Source: Actinomycetes bacterium (GTDB lineage: Bacteria; Actinomycetota; Thermoleophilia; BMS3ABIN01). Taken from it: a stretch of DNA of 56,248 nucleotides. The notes below the pieces were generated by a model, which saw nothing but the letters and a program-made list of their open reading frames with translations, ran no database searches and was not told where the DNA came from. Positions within the stretch are counted from its first letter, which is position 1. Each line of letters begins with the position of its first letter. Location: positions 1-56,248 of the forward strand of contig JAJYLW010000002.1 in NCBI GenBank assembly GCA_021787475.1, in the 5' to 3' direction. Shown in pieces: positions 1 through 8,384 of the stretch. Made by a program: the position numbers and the translations under genes.

Positions 1-2
1 GG

Positions 3-644
3 GTGCTCTCCGCCGGGGGCTCGGCCTTTAACGAGGTGGCCGGCATCCCCGCCAGCCAGCTCTCCGACCACTACCTCTGGACCTGGTACGACATGCGGTC
101 GGCCGGGGCCAAGGACTGGGTGCTGGTGGCCAATCCTGGTGTTGATCATAACGGCAACACCCAGGGAACCGTAACGGCGTCAATCAGGATCGCCGGCGCC
201 CAGGTCTGGACCGGCAGCCTCGCCCCTGGCGCCAGCGCCACCCCCCTCTTCCCGGGAAAGATGGGCGGACCGGTTGAGGTGGACTCGGCCGATGGAGATG
301 TGATCGCCACCCAGCGGAGCATCTGGGGGCCGTCCTTTGAAGAAGTTCCGGGCTTCGCCACCGGGAAGCTGAAAAACGACTACCTCTGGACTTGGTACGA
401 CCAGTTGAGCGCGGGCGCCACCAACTGGGTGCTGGTCGCAAATCCGGGGTCAACCGCCACCACCTACAGAATCATGATTGGCGGCAGCCAGGTGGCAGCG
501 GGATCACTGCCGCCGGGAGGACGCGCCATCCCCACATTCCCCGGTGACATGGGCGGCCCGGTGGAAGTGCAGGCATCAGGCAACGTGGTTGCCTCCCAGC
601 GCGTCCTCTGGAATGGTTATTTCAATGAAGTGTCGGGAAGTTGA
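3..644 (+). CDS. C-terminal part of a repeat-containing surface protein (5' truncated)
   Basis: The frame is open to the window edge, so the true start lies upstream; the GTG at position 3 is probably internal, because the text before the first 'FNEV' matches the 'SQRVLW' that precedes the last one. The 213 visible residues hold two copies of a unit of about 100 residues. Each contains YLWTWYD, SAGA, WVLVANPG, a GSLPPG-like turn, FPG.MGGPVEV and a closing S/TQR.W segment. Repeats of this style, rich in Trp, Gly and Pro, suit a secreted or wall-attached beta-rich module; the domain family is not recognised. The gene converges on serS with a 33-bp gap. The function is unknown; coding status is well supported by the repeat conservation. 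Confidence 0.75.
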   Translation: MLSAGGSAFNEVAGIPASQLSDHYLWTWYDMRSAGAKDWVLVANPGVDHNGNTQGTVTASIRIAGAQVWTGSLAPGASATPLFPGKMGGPVEVDSADGDVIATQRSIWGPSFEEVPGFATGKLKNDYLWTWYDQLSAGATNWVLVANPGSTATTYRIMIGGSQVAAGSLPPGGRAIPTFPGDMGGPVEVQASGNVVASQRVLWNGYFNEVSGS

Positions 645-677
645 AAAGCCTATCCCCTTAGGCATCCACAAGCGCTT

Positions 678-1946
678 CTACTCTATCATCTCGGCTCCCA
701 TGTAATGCCTGAGCGCTTCCGGCACGTTGACGCTCCCATCCTCGTTTTGATAATTCTCAATGATTGCGGCGGACGTGCGCCCCACCGCGAGGCCGCTTCC
801 GTTTAGCGTATGGATGAAGCGCGGCTTGCCGCCGCCGGGGCGGTAGCGTATGTTCAGACGCCGCGCCTGAAAGTCAAGGAAGTTAGAGCAGGAGGAAATC
901 TCCTTGTAGTCATCATACGATGGCAGCCAGACCTCAAGATCGTACGTCTTTGCGGCGGCAAAACCCAGGTCGCCGGCACACAGGGAAACCGTCCGGAAGG
1001 GAAGCTCAAGCCGCTTCAGGACTTCCTCCGCATTTAACGTGAGCGCCTCCAGCTCTTCCGCGGAAGTCTCCGGCCTCACAAACTTCACCAGCTCGACCTT
1101 GTTGAACTGGTGCTGGCGGATCAGGCCGCGCGTATCGCGGCCGGCGGCGCCGGCCTCGCGCCTGAAGCTCGGCAGGTAGGCGGTCACATGGATCGGCAGG
1201 TCCTTCTCATCCAGAATTTCATCCCGGTAAATATTGGTGACGGGCACCTCGGCGGTGGGGTTGAGATAAAGATCATCGTCGCGCAGCTTGTACATTTCCT
1301 GGCCGGCGAATTTTGACAGCTGCCCCGTGCCCCGCATGCTGTCGCTGTTGACAAGGATGGGCGGGAACAGCTCCGTATAGCCGTGCTCACCGGTATGCAG
1401 ATCAAGAAAGAAGTTGATCAAGGCCCGCTCCAGGCGGGCGCCGGCGCCTTTTAGCAGGGTAAAACGTGATTCGGCAACCTTGGCGCCCCGCTCCTGGTCA
1501 ATGATGTCAAGCGCCGTGCCGATGTCCCAGTGGGGACGGGGCTCGAAATCAAATCTGGTGGGACTGCCCCATGAGCGCACCTCGACGTTGTCGTGCTCGT
1601 CGGCTCCATCGGGAACGTCATCCAGAGGGGGATTGGGAAGCTCGAGAACAATGTCATCAAGCTGCGCTTCGATGTCGGCCGCCAGCAGGTCCAGGGCTTT
1701 TATTTTCTCGCTCAGTTTTCTGGCGGCTGCGATCTTCTCCTCCGAATCCCGGCCGGCCTGCCTGGCGGCGGCGATCTCGTCCGAGGCCTTGTTGCGAAGC
1801 GCCTTGTTCTCCTCCGCCTCGGCAATGACCTCACGCAGCTTCCTGTCAAGCTCGGCAAATTCGTCAAGCGGCGCATCCAGCCCCCGCCGCGCCAGCGCCA
1901 GCTTGATTTCCTCGGGCTGCTTCCGCAGCTTTTTAATATCCAGCAT
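678..1946 (-). CDS. serS: Seryl-tRNA synthetase
   Basis: Class II aminoacyl-tRNA synthetase charging tRNA-Ser and tRNA-Sec in the cytoplasm. The 422-residue product begins [13 protein letters not shown], followed by the two-helix coiled-coil tRNA-binding arm (about residues 25-100). Motif 2 is visible as FRREAG...[10 protein letters not shown] and motif 3 as [10 protein letters not shown] near the C terminus. The start at 1946 is chosen over an ATG 12 nt upstream because GGGAG lies just before it and because SerRS proteins normally start MLD. It is transcribed divergently from the TPR gene at 2074. Length and motifs are typical. Confidence 0.97.
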   Translation of the reverse strand: MLDIKKLRKQPEEIKLALARRGLDAPLDEFAELDRKLREVIAEAEENKALRNKASDEIAAARQAGRDSEEKIAAARKLSEKIKALDLLAADIEAQLDDIVLELPNPPLDDVPDGADEHDNVEVRSWGSPTRFDFEPRPHWDIGTALDIIDQERGAKVAESRFTLLKGAGARLERALINFFLDLHTGEHGYTELFPPILVNSDSMRGTGQLSKFAGQEMYKLRDDDLYLNPTAEVPVTNIYRDEILDEKDLPIHVTAYLPSFRREAGAAGRDTRGLIRQHQFNKVELVKFVRPETSAEELEALTLNAEEVLKRLELPFRTVSLCAGDLGFAAAKTYDLEVWLPSYDDYKEISSCSNFLDFQARRLNIRYRPGGGKPRFIHTLNGSGLAVGRTSAAIIENYQNEDGSVNVPEALRHYMGAEMIE

Positions 1947-2073
1947 TAATTCTCCCATTCAGAATTGTTTAACAAGTTGTATCGGACGAGCGGTTTATAA
2001 GACTATAAAGCCAGACGGTTTTGGCCGGCAGAAACGATGTTAAAATGAAATTGGCTACTTTGGGAGGAAATCC

Positions 2074-2403
2074 TTGAACAGGGAATCGGCGTATCATCTG
2101 CTCCTGCGCGGCGAAGAGCTCCTCAGAACCAGCAATCCCGCCGCGGCTGCGGTCGTGCTGGAGCGCGCCCGGCGGCAGGAGCCGGACCGCAGCTCGATCA
2201 GGGAGGCGCTCGGGCGCGCCTATTTTAACAGTGGCCGCGTTCGAAGCGCCGCTGAGCAGTTTAAGGCCGTCATCGAAATTTATCCCACAAACAGCTACGC
2301 TCACTACTGCCTGGCCCGTTGCGCCGTAAAACTTGATGACGAACTTCTTTCCCGCAAACATTTCCGCCTCGCCAGCGCGATGGGCTACAGGACGGATCGA
2401 TAG
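2074..2403 (+). CDS. Small TPR-repeat protein
   Basis: The 109-residue soluble protein consists almost entirely of tetratricopeptide helices: one repeat around residues 6-38 (LLLRGEELL...ALERARRQEP type), one around 40-72 (REALGRAYFNSGRVRSAAEQF) and a partial third. TPRs are protein-interaction scaffolds, so a partner rather than a reaction is expected. The start is TTG, preceded by GGGAGG at good spacing. It is divergent from serS and convergent with galE. No catalytic motif is visible, and the partner cannot be inferred from the neighbours. Confidence 0.8.
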   Translation: MNRESAYHLLLRGEELLRTSNPAAAAVVLERARRQEPDRSSIREALGRAYFNSGRVRSAAEQFKAVIEIYPTNSYAHYCLARCAVKLDDELLSRKHFRLASAMGYRTDR

Positions 2404-2550
2404 CCCCCCCAATAACTGTGTTTTGTTACGCAAAACGCGAATCGAAATCGTCGCCGGGTTTGTGGCCACCTGCTGCCGGCGGCTTAGCGCCAATTCCAGC
2501 AGGTGTGTCCTGTTGCGACCTCGCAACAAATTACCTGCGGGGACAGGCTT

Positions 2551-3525
2551 TTACCCATAGCCATTGGGATGACGCCGGCGCCATTCCCAGGCGCTGGCAA
2601 TGATCTCCTCCAGTTGCGGGTGTTTTGGGCGCCAGCCAAGCTCTGCCGAAATCCGGGCGGAGCTGGCCACCAGCCGCGCCGGGTCGCCGGCGCGCCGGCC
2701 GGATTCTTTCACTTTAATATCGCTGCCGGTTACCCGCCGGGCTGCCTCAATCACTTCCCGGACCGAGTACCCCCTGCCGTTGCCAAGATTGTAGTGCAGG
2801 TTTTCATCTCTCAGGCGCTCCAGAGCGATTAAATGTGCTTCAACCAAATCGGCAACGTGGATGTAGTCGCGGATGCACGTGCCATCAGGGGTTGGATAGT
2901 CGCAGCCGTAAATCTCTACGTGCGGGCGCCGTCCCAATGCCGCCTGCAAAACCAGGGGAACGAGGTGGCTTTCGGGGTGGTGTTCTTCCCCGTGCTCAGG
3001 CGTGGCGCCGGCGGCGTTAAAGTACCGTAGCGCCGCGTGCTTGATCCCGTATATCTCGTCATACCAGTCAAGCATTTGCTCAAAAAAAAGCTTTGTCTGA
3101 CCGTAGCAGTTTGCCGGCTGCAACGGATGATCTTCGTTGATGAAATCTGACTGCGGATTGCCATAGATGGCGGCGGTCGATGAGAAGATGATCCTGCTGA
3201 CGCCGGCCACAGCCATTGCCTCCAGAAGCTCCAGGGGGCGGCAGTCGTTATTGCGGAAATATTTGCCGGGGTCCGCCATCGACTCGCCCGCCTCGATATA
3301 GCCGGCCATGTGAACAACGGCCTCGGCGCCCGAATACCTGAGCGCCTTCAGGACCAGATCGGCGTCGCCAACATCGCCGGCGACAAGCTTTGCCTGAGGA
3401 GGGACCGCCTGCCGGTGCCCGGTACTGAGGTTGTCATACACCGTCACCTCATGACCGGCCTGAAGGCAGGCCTCAGCCAGGACGCTGCCGATGTAGCCGG
3501 CTCCACCTGTGATCAGTAGCTTCAT
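2551..3525 (-). CDS. galE: UDP-glucose 4-epimerase
   Basis: Extended short-chain dehydrogenase/reductase of 324 residues, expected to interconvert UDP-glucose and UDP-galactose (or N-acetyl forms) with bound NAD. The N-terminal Rossmann motif GGAGYIGS is at residues 7-14. The catalytic set is visible as SSTAAIYG (Ser) and YGQTK (Tyr...Lys), followed by the family signature RYFNAAGA. The C terminus ends in HPNGYG, common in bacterial GalE. It probably supplies sugar nucleotides for the envelope glycan genes located at 4.4-8.2 kb and 28.5 kb, although it is not in one operon with them. A second, more divergent epimerase lies at 28500-29420. Confidence 0.93.
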   Translation of the reverse strand: MKLLITGGAGYIGSVLAEACLQAGHEVTVYDNLSTGHRQAVPPQAKLVAGDVGDADLVLKALRYSGAEAVVHMAGYIEAGESMADPGKYFRNNDCRPLELLEAMAVAGVSRIIFSSTAAIYGNPQSDFINEDHPLQPANCYGQTKLFFEQMLDWYDEIYGIKHAALRYFNAAGATPEHGEEHHPESHLVPLVLQAALGRRPHVEIYGCDYPTPDGTCIRDYIHVADLVEAHLIALERLRDENLHYNLGNGRGYSVREVIEAARRVTGSDIKVKESGRRAGDPARLVASSARISAELGWRPKHPQLEEIIASAWEWRRRHPNGYG

Positions 3526-3652
3526 TCAACCTGGGATAATACAACATAAACCTGTTTTATTAAAAAATCCCAACCTTCACTTTGAAAAGGGGAGTATTAG
3601 CGGGGTGATCCAGAATCCGGCGTCTGGCATCCGGCATCAGGTTTGCTTTTGT

Positions 3653-3665
3653 TATACTGCCCGCA
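3653..3665 (+). promoter_or_regulatory. -10 box of a probable leaderless promoter for ymdB
   Basis: TATACT at 3653-3658 is followed after six bases by the ATG at 3665, so a start point seven bases after the box would fall on the A of ATG. No Shine-Dalgarno sequence precedes the codon. The -35 region is weak. Confidence 0.5.
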
Positions 3666-4438
3666 TGAAACTTCTGTTTATTGCGGATATTTTTGGCAAA
3701 CCGGGGCGGAACGCTGTTTTATCAAAACTGCCGTCTCTGCGTGAAGAGCTGGGCGCCGACTTTGTTGTCGCCAACGGCGAAAACGCCGCCAGCGGCGCCG
3801 GCATCACCACCAATATCGCCGAGAGAATGCTTGCCGGCGGCGTCGACGTGATCACTTCCGGCAATCACATCTGGCGGCAAAAAGACATTATCCCGTTCCT
3901 GGCCAGGTCTGACAGGATCATCCGGCCGGCAAACTACCTTCCGTCAAATCCGGGCCGTGGCTGGACCGTTGCCGGAGAGCAGGGCGGGCGCACTGCCGTT
4001 GTGAACCTGTCCGGCAATCTCTACATCGGCGCTCCCCGGGGAGCCTTTCAGGTGATCGACGGCATCCTTGCCGAGATACCTCCGGAGATAAAGGTAATTT
4101 TAGTCGACATGCATGCTGAAGCCACCAGTGAAAAAGTGGCGCTCGGCTTTTACCTTGACGGCCGCGTCACGGCGGTTGTCGGCACGCACACCCATGTGCA
4201 GACTGCGGATGAAAAAATTCTGCCAGGAGGCACCGCCTACATCACCGACGCCGGCCTCACCGGCCCCCACAATTCTGTAATCGGTGTCAACAAAGAGATT
4301 ATCATCCGGCATTTTCTCACCCAGATGCCGGTCCGGTTTGAGGTCGCCGATGACGACGTCTGGATTGAAGGCGTCATCATCGAAACCGGCCCCGGAGGCA
4401 AGGCCGGTTCCATCCAGCGGCTGCAGATTCCTGTCTGA
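3665..4438 (+). CDS. ymdB: YmdB-family metallophosphoesterase
   Basis: This 257-residue protein belongs to the YmdB/TIGR00282 family of cyclic nucleotide 2'-phosphodiesterases that affect RNA turnover and biofilm decisions in Firmicutes. Metal-ligand motifs are visible: FIADIFGKPGR (Asp at residue 8), ANGENAA, TSGNHIWRQKD and GTHTHVQTADE with TDAGLTG following. A longer reading frame begins at 3509, but the segment before MKLLFIADIFG does not resemble the family, so the start is set at 3665. That ATG lies six bases after a TATACT box, which suggests a leaderless message. It converges with the membrane protein gene ending at 4440. Confidence 0.92.
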   Translation: MKLLFIADIFGKPGRNAVLSKLPSLREELGADFVVANGENAASGAGITTNIAERMLAGGVDVITSGNHIWRQKDIIPFLARSDRIIRPANYLPSNPGRGWTVAGEQGGRTAVVNLSGNLYIGAPRGAFQVIDGILAEIPPEIKVILVDMHAEATSEKVALGFYLDGRVTAVVGTHTHVQTADEKILPGGTAYITDAGLTGPHNSVIGVNKEIIIRHFLTQMPVRFEVADDDVWIEGVIIETGPGGKAGSIQRLQIPV

Positions 4439-4439
4439 T

Positions 4440-5693
4440 TCAAACGCTGTCCGGCAGATTTTTCGGGCTCCGGACCGCCGTCAGCAGCAGCAGGGCGCCG
4501 AGCAGCGCGTTCCTCACCGCCACTTCCACGATCATGATGCCGTTTAGCGAGTACAGGCGCCAGTAATTGAACGGGAATTCAACCTGGGTCAGGACAAGCA
4601 CGGCTCCGAATAAAAACAGCACCAGGCGCCGGTCCGGACCCCGGACCAGGACTGCGAGCGGCAGCAGCCATATCAGAAACTGCGGTGAAAAAACCTTGCC
4701 TGCGAATACAAAGACGCCGATGGCGACGAACGCAAAGCGAAACAGCTGCCCGGAACCATCACCGGCGCCGCTGCGGCGGAAAAAAAACAGGTAGGCGGCG
4801 GCCAGCAGCAGCAGCGTCACCGGCGTTGTCAGTGAGGCAAAAGCCGATGACAGCGAAGAAAATACATTGTGTGATCCGTAAGAATTAAGAATTCGCAGCG
4901 GATAATTGCCAAAGCGCGCCGCCAGCAGCAAGGGCGACGACCAACTGCTTTCCAGTTGGAGCGGCCTTTCAACATGGTAGAGAAACGCGTCCGCCAGGCC
5001 CACCGGCGCCAGCAGCAGCAACGGGAGGGCAATGACGCCGGCCGCAAACAGCAGCAGGGCGGGACCCAGCCAAAGGTCCGTCCACTCGCGCCGGCGCAGA
5101 TGAATGACAAGATAAAAAGGAGCGATCAGCACCGGCACAACTTTTGTCATCAGACCGACCCCCAGAAGCAGCCAGGCCCAAACGTACCTGTCCGTGATAA
5201 AACAGACAAGGCTCGCCAGAATGACAAAAGCCGCCGCCAGATCAAACCTCGACTCAACGATGGAGCCTATCGCCAAGATAAACAGAGTGTAAGCGCCCAG
5301 GGCGCCGGCCAGTTTCATGAGATTGCCCCACTGCTTCCAGGCGGCAACAGCCAGCAAGGCAACGTTGCCGCAGCTGAACAGGCACATTTCCGCCTCAAAC
5401 CAGGTGTTAAAAGCGGGGTAACCCAGGCCGGAGAAAATGCGCGGCAAGGAAAATAGCAGCATCGCGACTGGCGGGTATTCGGAGGCAAAATCACGGTAGG
5501 GCAGCATTCCCCTGGCGATGCGGCTTGCGTAGGAATAGTAAATCGGAACGTCAGTGATCGACTTGTCTCCATACCGTGAGTTGCGGAACAGGACCAGCCA
5601 GATAAATGCCTGCGCCAGCATAAAAGCGCCGGCGATCAGCCAGCGCTGCCTGTTTGGCGAAAGCGCCTTGATTTTCTCAGTAGGTTGCTGCAA
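4440..5693 (-). CDS. GT-C type polyprenyl-phosphate glycosyltransferase-like membrane protein (GT87/DUF2029-like)
   Basis: The 417-residue product has roughly ten hydrophobic segments. An early extracytoplasmic loop carries ITDVPIYYSYASRIARGMLPYRDFASEYPP, a pattern of acidic residue followed by Y.D.....EYPP seen in GT87/DUF2029 mannosyl- and arabinosyltransferase-like proteins that take sugars from polyprenyl phosphates on the outer membrane face. The proposed start is a TTG inside the 3' end of the upstream gene (17-bp overlap), indicating translational coupling; the exact start is uncertain. With the next gene and gtrA it forms a lipid-linked sugar unit. Confidence 0.7.
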   Translation of the reverse strand: MQQPTEKIKALSPNRQRWLIAGAFMLAQAFIWLVLFRNSRYGDKSITDVPIYYSYASRIARGMLPYRDFASEYPPVAMLLFSLPRIFSGLGYPAFNTWFEAEMCLFSCGNVALLAVAAWKQWGNLMKLAGALGAYTLFILAIGSIVESRFDLAAAFVILASLVCFITDRYVWAWLLLGVGLMTKVVPVLIAPFYLVIHLRRREWTDLWLGPALLLFAAGVIALPLLLLAPVGLADAFLYHVERPLQLESSWSSPLLLAARFGNYPLRILNSYGSHNVFSSLSSAFASLTTPVTLLLLAAAYLFFFRRSGAGDGSGQLFRFAFVAIGVFVFAGKVFSPQFLIWLLPLAVLVRGPDRRLVLFLFGAVLVLTQVEFPFNYWRLYSLNGIMIVEVAVRNALLGALLLLTAVRSPKNLPDSV

Positions 5694-7776
5694 TTTCTTT
5701 TGTTTTGCCTCGGCCGGAGACGACTAGCAGGGCGATCAGCGCCAGGGGGAAAAACCAGGGAATGTAAAGGTAAAACCAGTGAGTAAGCAAGATCTGGAAA
5801 CCGACAATCAAGGCAGCCGACCCTGCCGCCACCTGGGTGGCGTTTTTGCGAAGCGGCCAGAAATATGATAAGACTGCGAGCCCAATCAGCACATATTGCC
5901 CTAAATGCTGGACGCTGGCAAGCCGAGGGTGCTGGCCCCAGATGCTGAACGGCGACGGCCGGCCCAGCTGCCATCGGATCGATCTGTCCAGAAACGTGGA
6001 GAACGTCCCGCCGCCAAGGAAAACAACCGGCATCGCTGCCCCGGCTGCGACGGTAAATCCAAGCAGGAACAGGACTTTTCTCCGCCAGCCTTTAAACGCC
6101 CGCGGGAAAGAGATCCAAAGCGGCCCCAGGATGGCGGGAAAGAACTTGATTTGCGCCGACAGGCCGAGCAGGATGCCCGAGGCAAACACCCTCTTCAGCA
6201 GGACGAAGCCCCAGACCATGAAGGCGGCTACGATCGCGTCGTTGACGTTGCAGTTTTGCACAAATGTGGTGTACGGGTACGCCGCCCAACCAAAGGCGAG
6301 GGCCAGGCCGAGGCGGTTGCCGGCGGCGCGGGAGCGGGTGAGCCTACGGCCGGCGAAGTAAAGACCGGCGATGGTAGCCAGGTCAAAGAAAATAGCGGCC
6401 GCGTGCGCAGCCGGCAGGTCGTCCCAGGAGCCCGACCAGACGAGCGCCCGCACAAACGGCACGTAAACCAGGTAATTGAAAGGGCCGTAAGTGTCGCCGT
6501 TCTGATCATCAGAGGTCATGTGCCCGTAAGGCGCCTGGTTATGGAGAATGCGGTAGGCGCCAATCACGCCCGAATAGCCGACGTCGACGACATTTGAGTC
6601 GGTCACGTTAAGGCCAATGCGAAAGACGACCAGCGCGACGAGGGCGACAAAGAGTATCCTGGACGAGAAATTGAGATGGATGCGCCCCGCTGCCTCCCGG
6701 TCGCTTTCCGCCCTGGAAAGAAGCACGGGCTGAGTAATAACGCCACCAGGCGCGCCGGCGCCAATCCAGGAAATCGACAAACCGGGATAAACCTGCCGCG
6801 GCGCCTGCCGCCTGGCGGAGACGCGCGGCGCCTTCCTGACGGCAATCCAGCCGAGGCGAAGGAACATATAGACAAGCGGCGGGTAAGAAAGGGGAACCGA
6901 TTTAAATATCTCTCCCTGGTTGAAATAATAATGCGAGACGGAAAAGGAGAGTAGCACCAGCAAATCGAGGTGCAGCATCTTAAGCGGCCGGCGCAAATCA
7001 ACAAACGGCGCCAGAAACAAAAAGCAGAGGGGCAGCCAGATATACGGCTCGTTGATAATCCGCCCGAAAGCGCCCGGGTAGCCGCGCGCCATCTGCCAGG
7101 CGACTTGGGGGCCGGTCATTACCTCTTTAACCGTGCCGCTGGAGTCGTCGATCAGCACCCGGGCGACTTCGTCCGCGCCGTCATAGAAACTGACCGTCCA
7201 GACAGAATCGAGTCCCTGGCTGGCGCTGGGTTTCGTCGCCGGATGGTCTGCAAGTTCGTCCTTCACCTTTTGCTGTCCCTGCGCCGTTTTTATCGCCTGG
7301 CTCTCGGTCATCGAGGGAAGGACGTCCTGGTAGGCTCCTGATTTGATATCGCTGGAGATGACGGCGCCGGTCCCGTCGCTGATGTGAATGGTGATGAACT
7401 GGCGGCCGCTGACCGGGTCGGACCAGGTAACGCTCCAGAGGCCGGTGAGACTGTCATACAACGCGTGGCGGACCAGCTCCGGATGTTTGGTCAGCACCAT
7501 GACGACGCCGGCGTTTGCGGATGCGATTTGGTCGGCCCGTTCTTCACTCAGGCGGGGAGCAGAATCAAAGGAAGATGCGGGAAAACCGCCGCCGGGAATT
7601 CTGGGGGCGGCGGCTGCTGCGGCGGCTCCAGCCCGGCCATACATGGCGCTTACCCCCGGCGCCGCTAGTAAAAGCAGGCACAACGCGGCCGCGAATATCA
7701 GGCGGCTTAATTTCAAAGGCCGAAGAAAAAAGCGGCAGATTGCATACGGGCGAAGCAAACGATTTTGGCGCAACAC
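5677..7776 (-). CDS. Large GT-C-like membrane protein with extracytoplasmic PepSY-like N-terminal region
   Basis: The 699-residue protein has an N-terminal signal or anchor (hydrophobic stretch ending AAPGVSA), then about 180 soluble residues with two PepSY-like alpha/beta repeats (SVTWSDPVSGRQFITIHISDGTGAV; WTVSFYDGADEVARVLIDDSSGTV). A polytopic region follows, with a loop containing YRILHNQAPYG...TYGPFNYLVYVP that resembles the catalytic loop of GT87-type transferases. It overlaps the following transferase gene by 17 bp. The combination suggests membrane glycan assembly, with the N-terminal repeats acting as a sensor or chaperone-like module; that role is inference. The start codon (TTG at 7776) is uncertain, and further TTG codons lie just downstream. 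Confidence 0.65.
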   Translation of the reverse strand: MLRQNRLLRPYAICRFFLRPLKLSRLIFAAALCLLLLAAPGVSAMYGRAGAAAAAAAPRIPGGGFPASSFDSAPRLSEERADQIASANAGVVMVLTKHPELVRHALYDSLTGLWSVTWSDPVSGRQFITIHISDGTGAVISSDIKSGAYQDVLPSMTESQAIKTAQGQQKVKDELADHPATKPSASQGLDSVWTVSFYDGADEVARVLIDDSSGTVKEVMTGPQVAWQMARGYPGAFGRIINEPYIWLPLCFLFLAPFVDLRRPLKMLHLDLLVLLSFSVSHYYFNQGEIFKSVPLSYPPLVYMFLRLGWIAVRKAPRVSARRQAPRQVYPGLSISWIGAGAPGGVITQPVLLSRAESDREAAGRIHLNFSSRILFVALVALVVFRIGLNVTDSNVVDVGYSGVIGAYRILHNQAPYGHMTSDDQNGDTYGPFNYLVYVPFVRALVWSGSWDDLPAAHAAAIFFDLATIAGLYFAGRRLTRSRAAGNRLGLALAFGWAAYPYTTFVQNCNVNDAIVAAFMVWGFVLLKRVFASGILLGLSAQIKFFPAILGPLWISFPRAFKGWRRKVLFLLGFTVAAGAAMPVVFLGGGTFSTFLDRSIRWQLGRPSPFSIWGQHPRLASVQHLGQYVLIGLAVLSYFWPLRKNATQVAAGSAALIVGFQILLTHWFYLYIPWFFPLALIALLVVSGRGKTKEIAATY

Positions 7777-7810
7777 CTAGAAGCGCCGGCAGCTCAAGCA
7801 CTTGATGACA

Positions 7811-8209
7811 TCAAGCCGCAGTCTGCCGGAAACTCCATTTCTTGTTTCCGAGATAATTGAGCACCGTCACCACGCCAATGGCGATCATTTGGGCGACGAT
7901 GTTGCCAAGGCGGACGTCCTCGACAAGCAGGTGCAGGACAAGCAGGTTGAGCAGCAGGCTCAGCAGGCTGACAATCAAAAAACGGCCCGCCTGGGTGAAG
8001 CCGCTTCCGTCCGGATTGCCAAAAGTCCAGTATTTGTTAAGAACAAAATTGTTTGTCGCAGCCGCGGAAAAAGAGACGGTGGCGCCGGCAAGGTAATGAA
8101 GATGGGCGGCGTTAACCAGCAGCGTATAAATGCCCATATTGACAAAAACGCCAATCAGGCCAACAATGCAATATTTGCCAAACTCAGAAAACCGTTGCAT
8201 TCTATCCAT
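7811..8209 (-). CDS. GtrA-family membrane protein (sugar-lipid flippase type)
   Basis: The 132-residue protein has four transmembrane segments and matches GtrA/DPMS1-like proteins: FGKYCIVGLIGVFVNMGIY at the start, NFVLNKYWTFG in the middle loop and NYLGNKKWSF at the end. GtrA proteins are thought to move polyprenyl-phosphate sugars across the cytoplasmic membrane for GT-C transferases to use. It sits directly upstream, in the same direction, of the two GT-C-like genes at 4440-7776. That context supports a three-gene module for decorating an extracellular glycan, lipid or protein. Confidence 0.88.
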   Translation of the reverse strand: MDRMQRFSEFGKYCIVGLIGVFVNMGIYTLLVNAAHLHYLAGATVSFSAAATNNFVLNKYWTFGNPDGSGFTQAGRFLIVSLLSLLLNLLVLHLLVEDVRLGNIVAQMIAIGVVTVLNYLGNKKWSFRQTAA

Positions 8210-8341
8210 CCAGTCTTCCAGCGGTTGCCGGCCGGCTTTTCAACCTGCCAGACTGTTTTTCATTTTAACAAAACTGATCATACAGTTTAATGATTATACG
8301 GTTCGTTCAGCCGGAAGAAACTCGGGGATTTGAAAAACTTG

Positions 8342-8384
8342 GGGGACATGACCCAATTTCCGAAGGAAATTGGGTCATGTCCCC
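8342..8384. repeat. REP-like palindrome, copy 1 (perfect 20-bp arms)
   Basis: Arms at 8342-8361 and 8365-8384 are perfectly complementary around a 3-base loop, beginning GGGGACATGACCC and ending GGGTCATGTCCCC. A related palindrome lies at 20707-20748 and degenerate copies at 14446 and 20610. The left edge is preceded by a second CTCGGGGA. No uridine tract follows, so it is a REP-type element more than a classical terminator. It overlaps the 3' end of the gene at 8375-9460 and supplies that gene's TGA stop. Confidence 0.8.

Noticed and set aside
1414-2043. 209-codon plus-strand ORF
   Set aside because: It is the antisense of serS, Ser-rich and without a domain, typical of a shadow frame in GC-rich DNA.
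4956-5456. 166-codon plus-strand ORF
   Set aside because: It is antisense to the GT87-like membrane protein and has a shadow-frame composition (runs of Gln and Arg).
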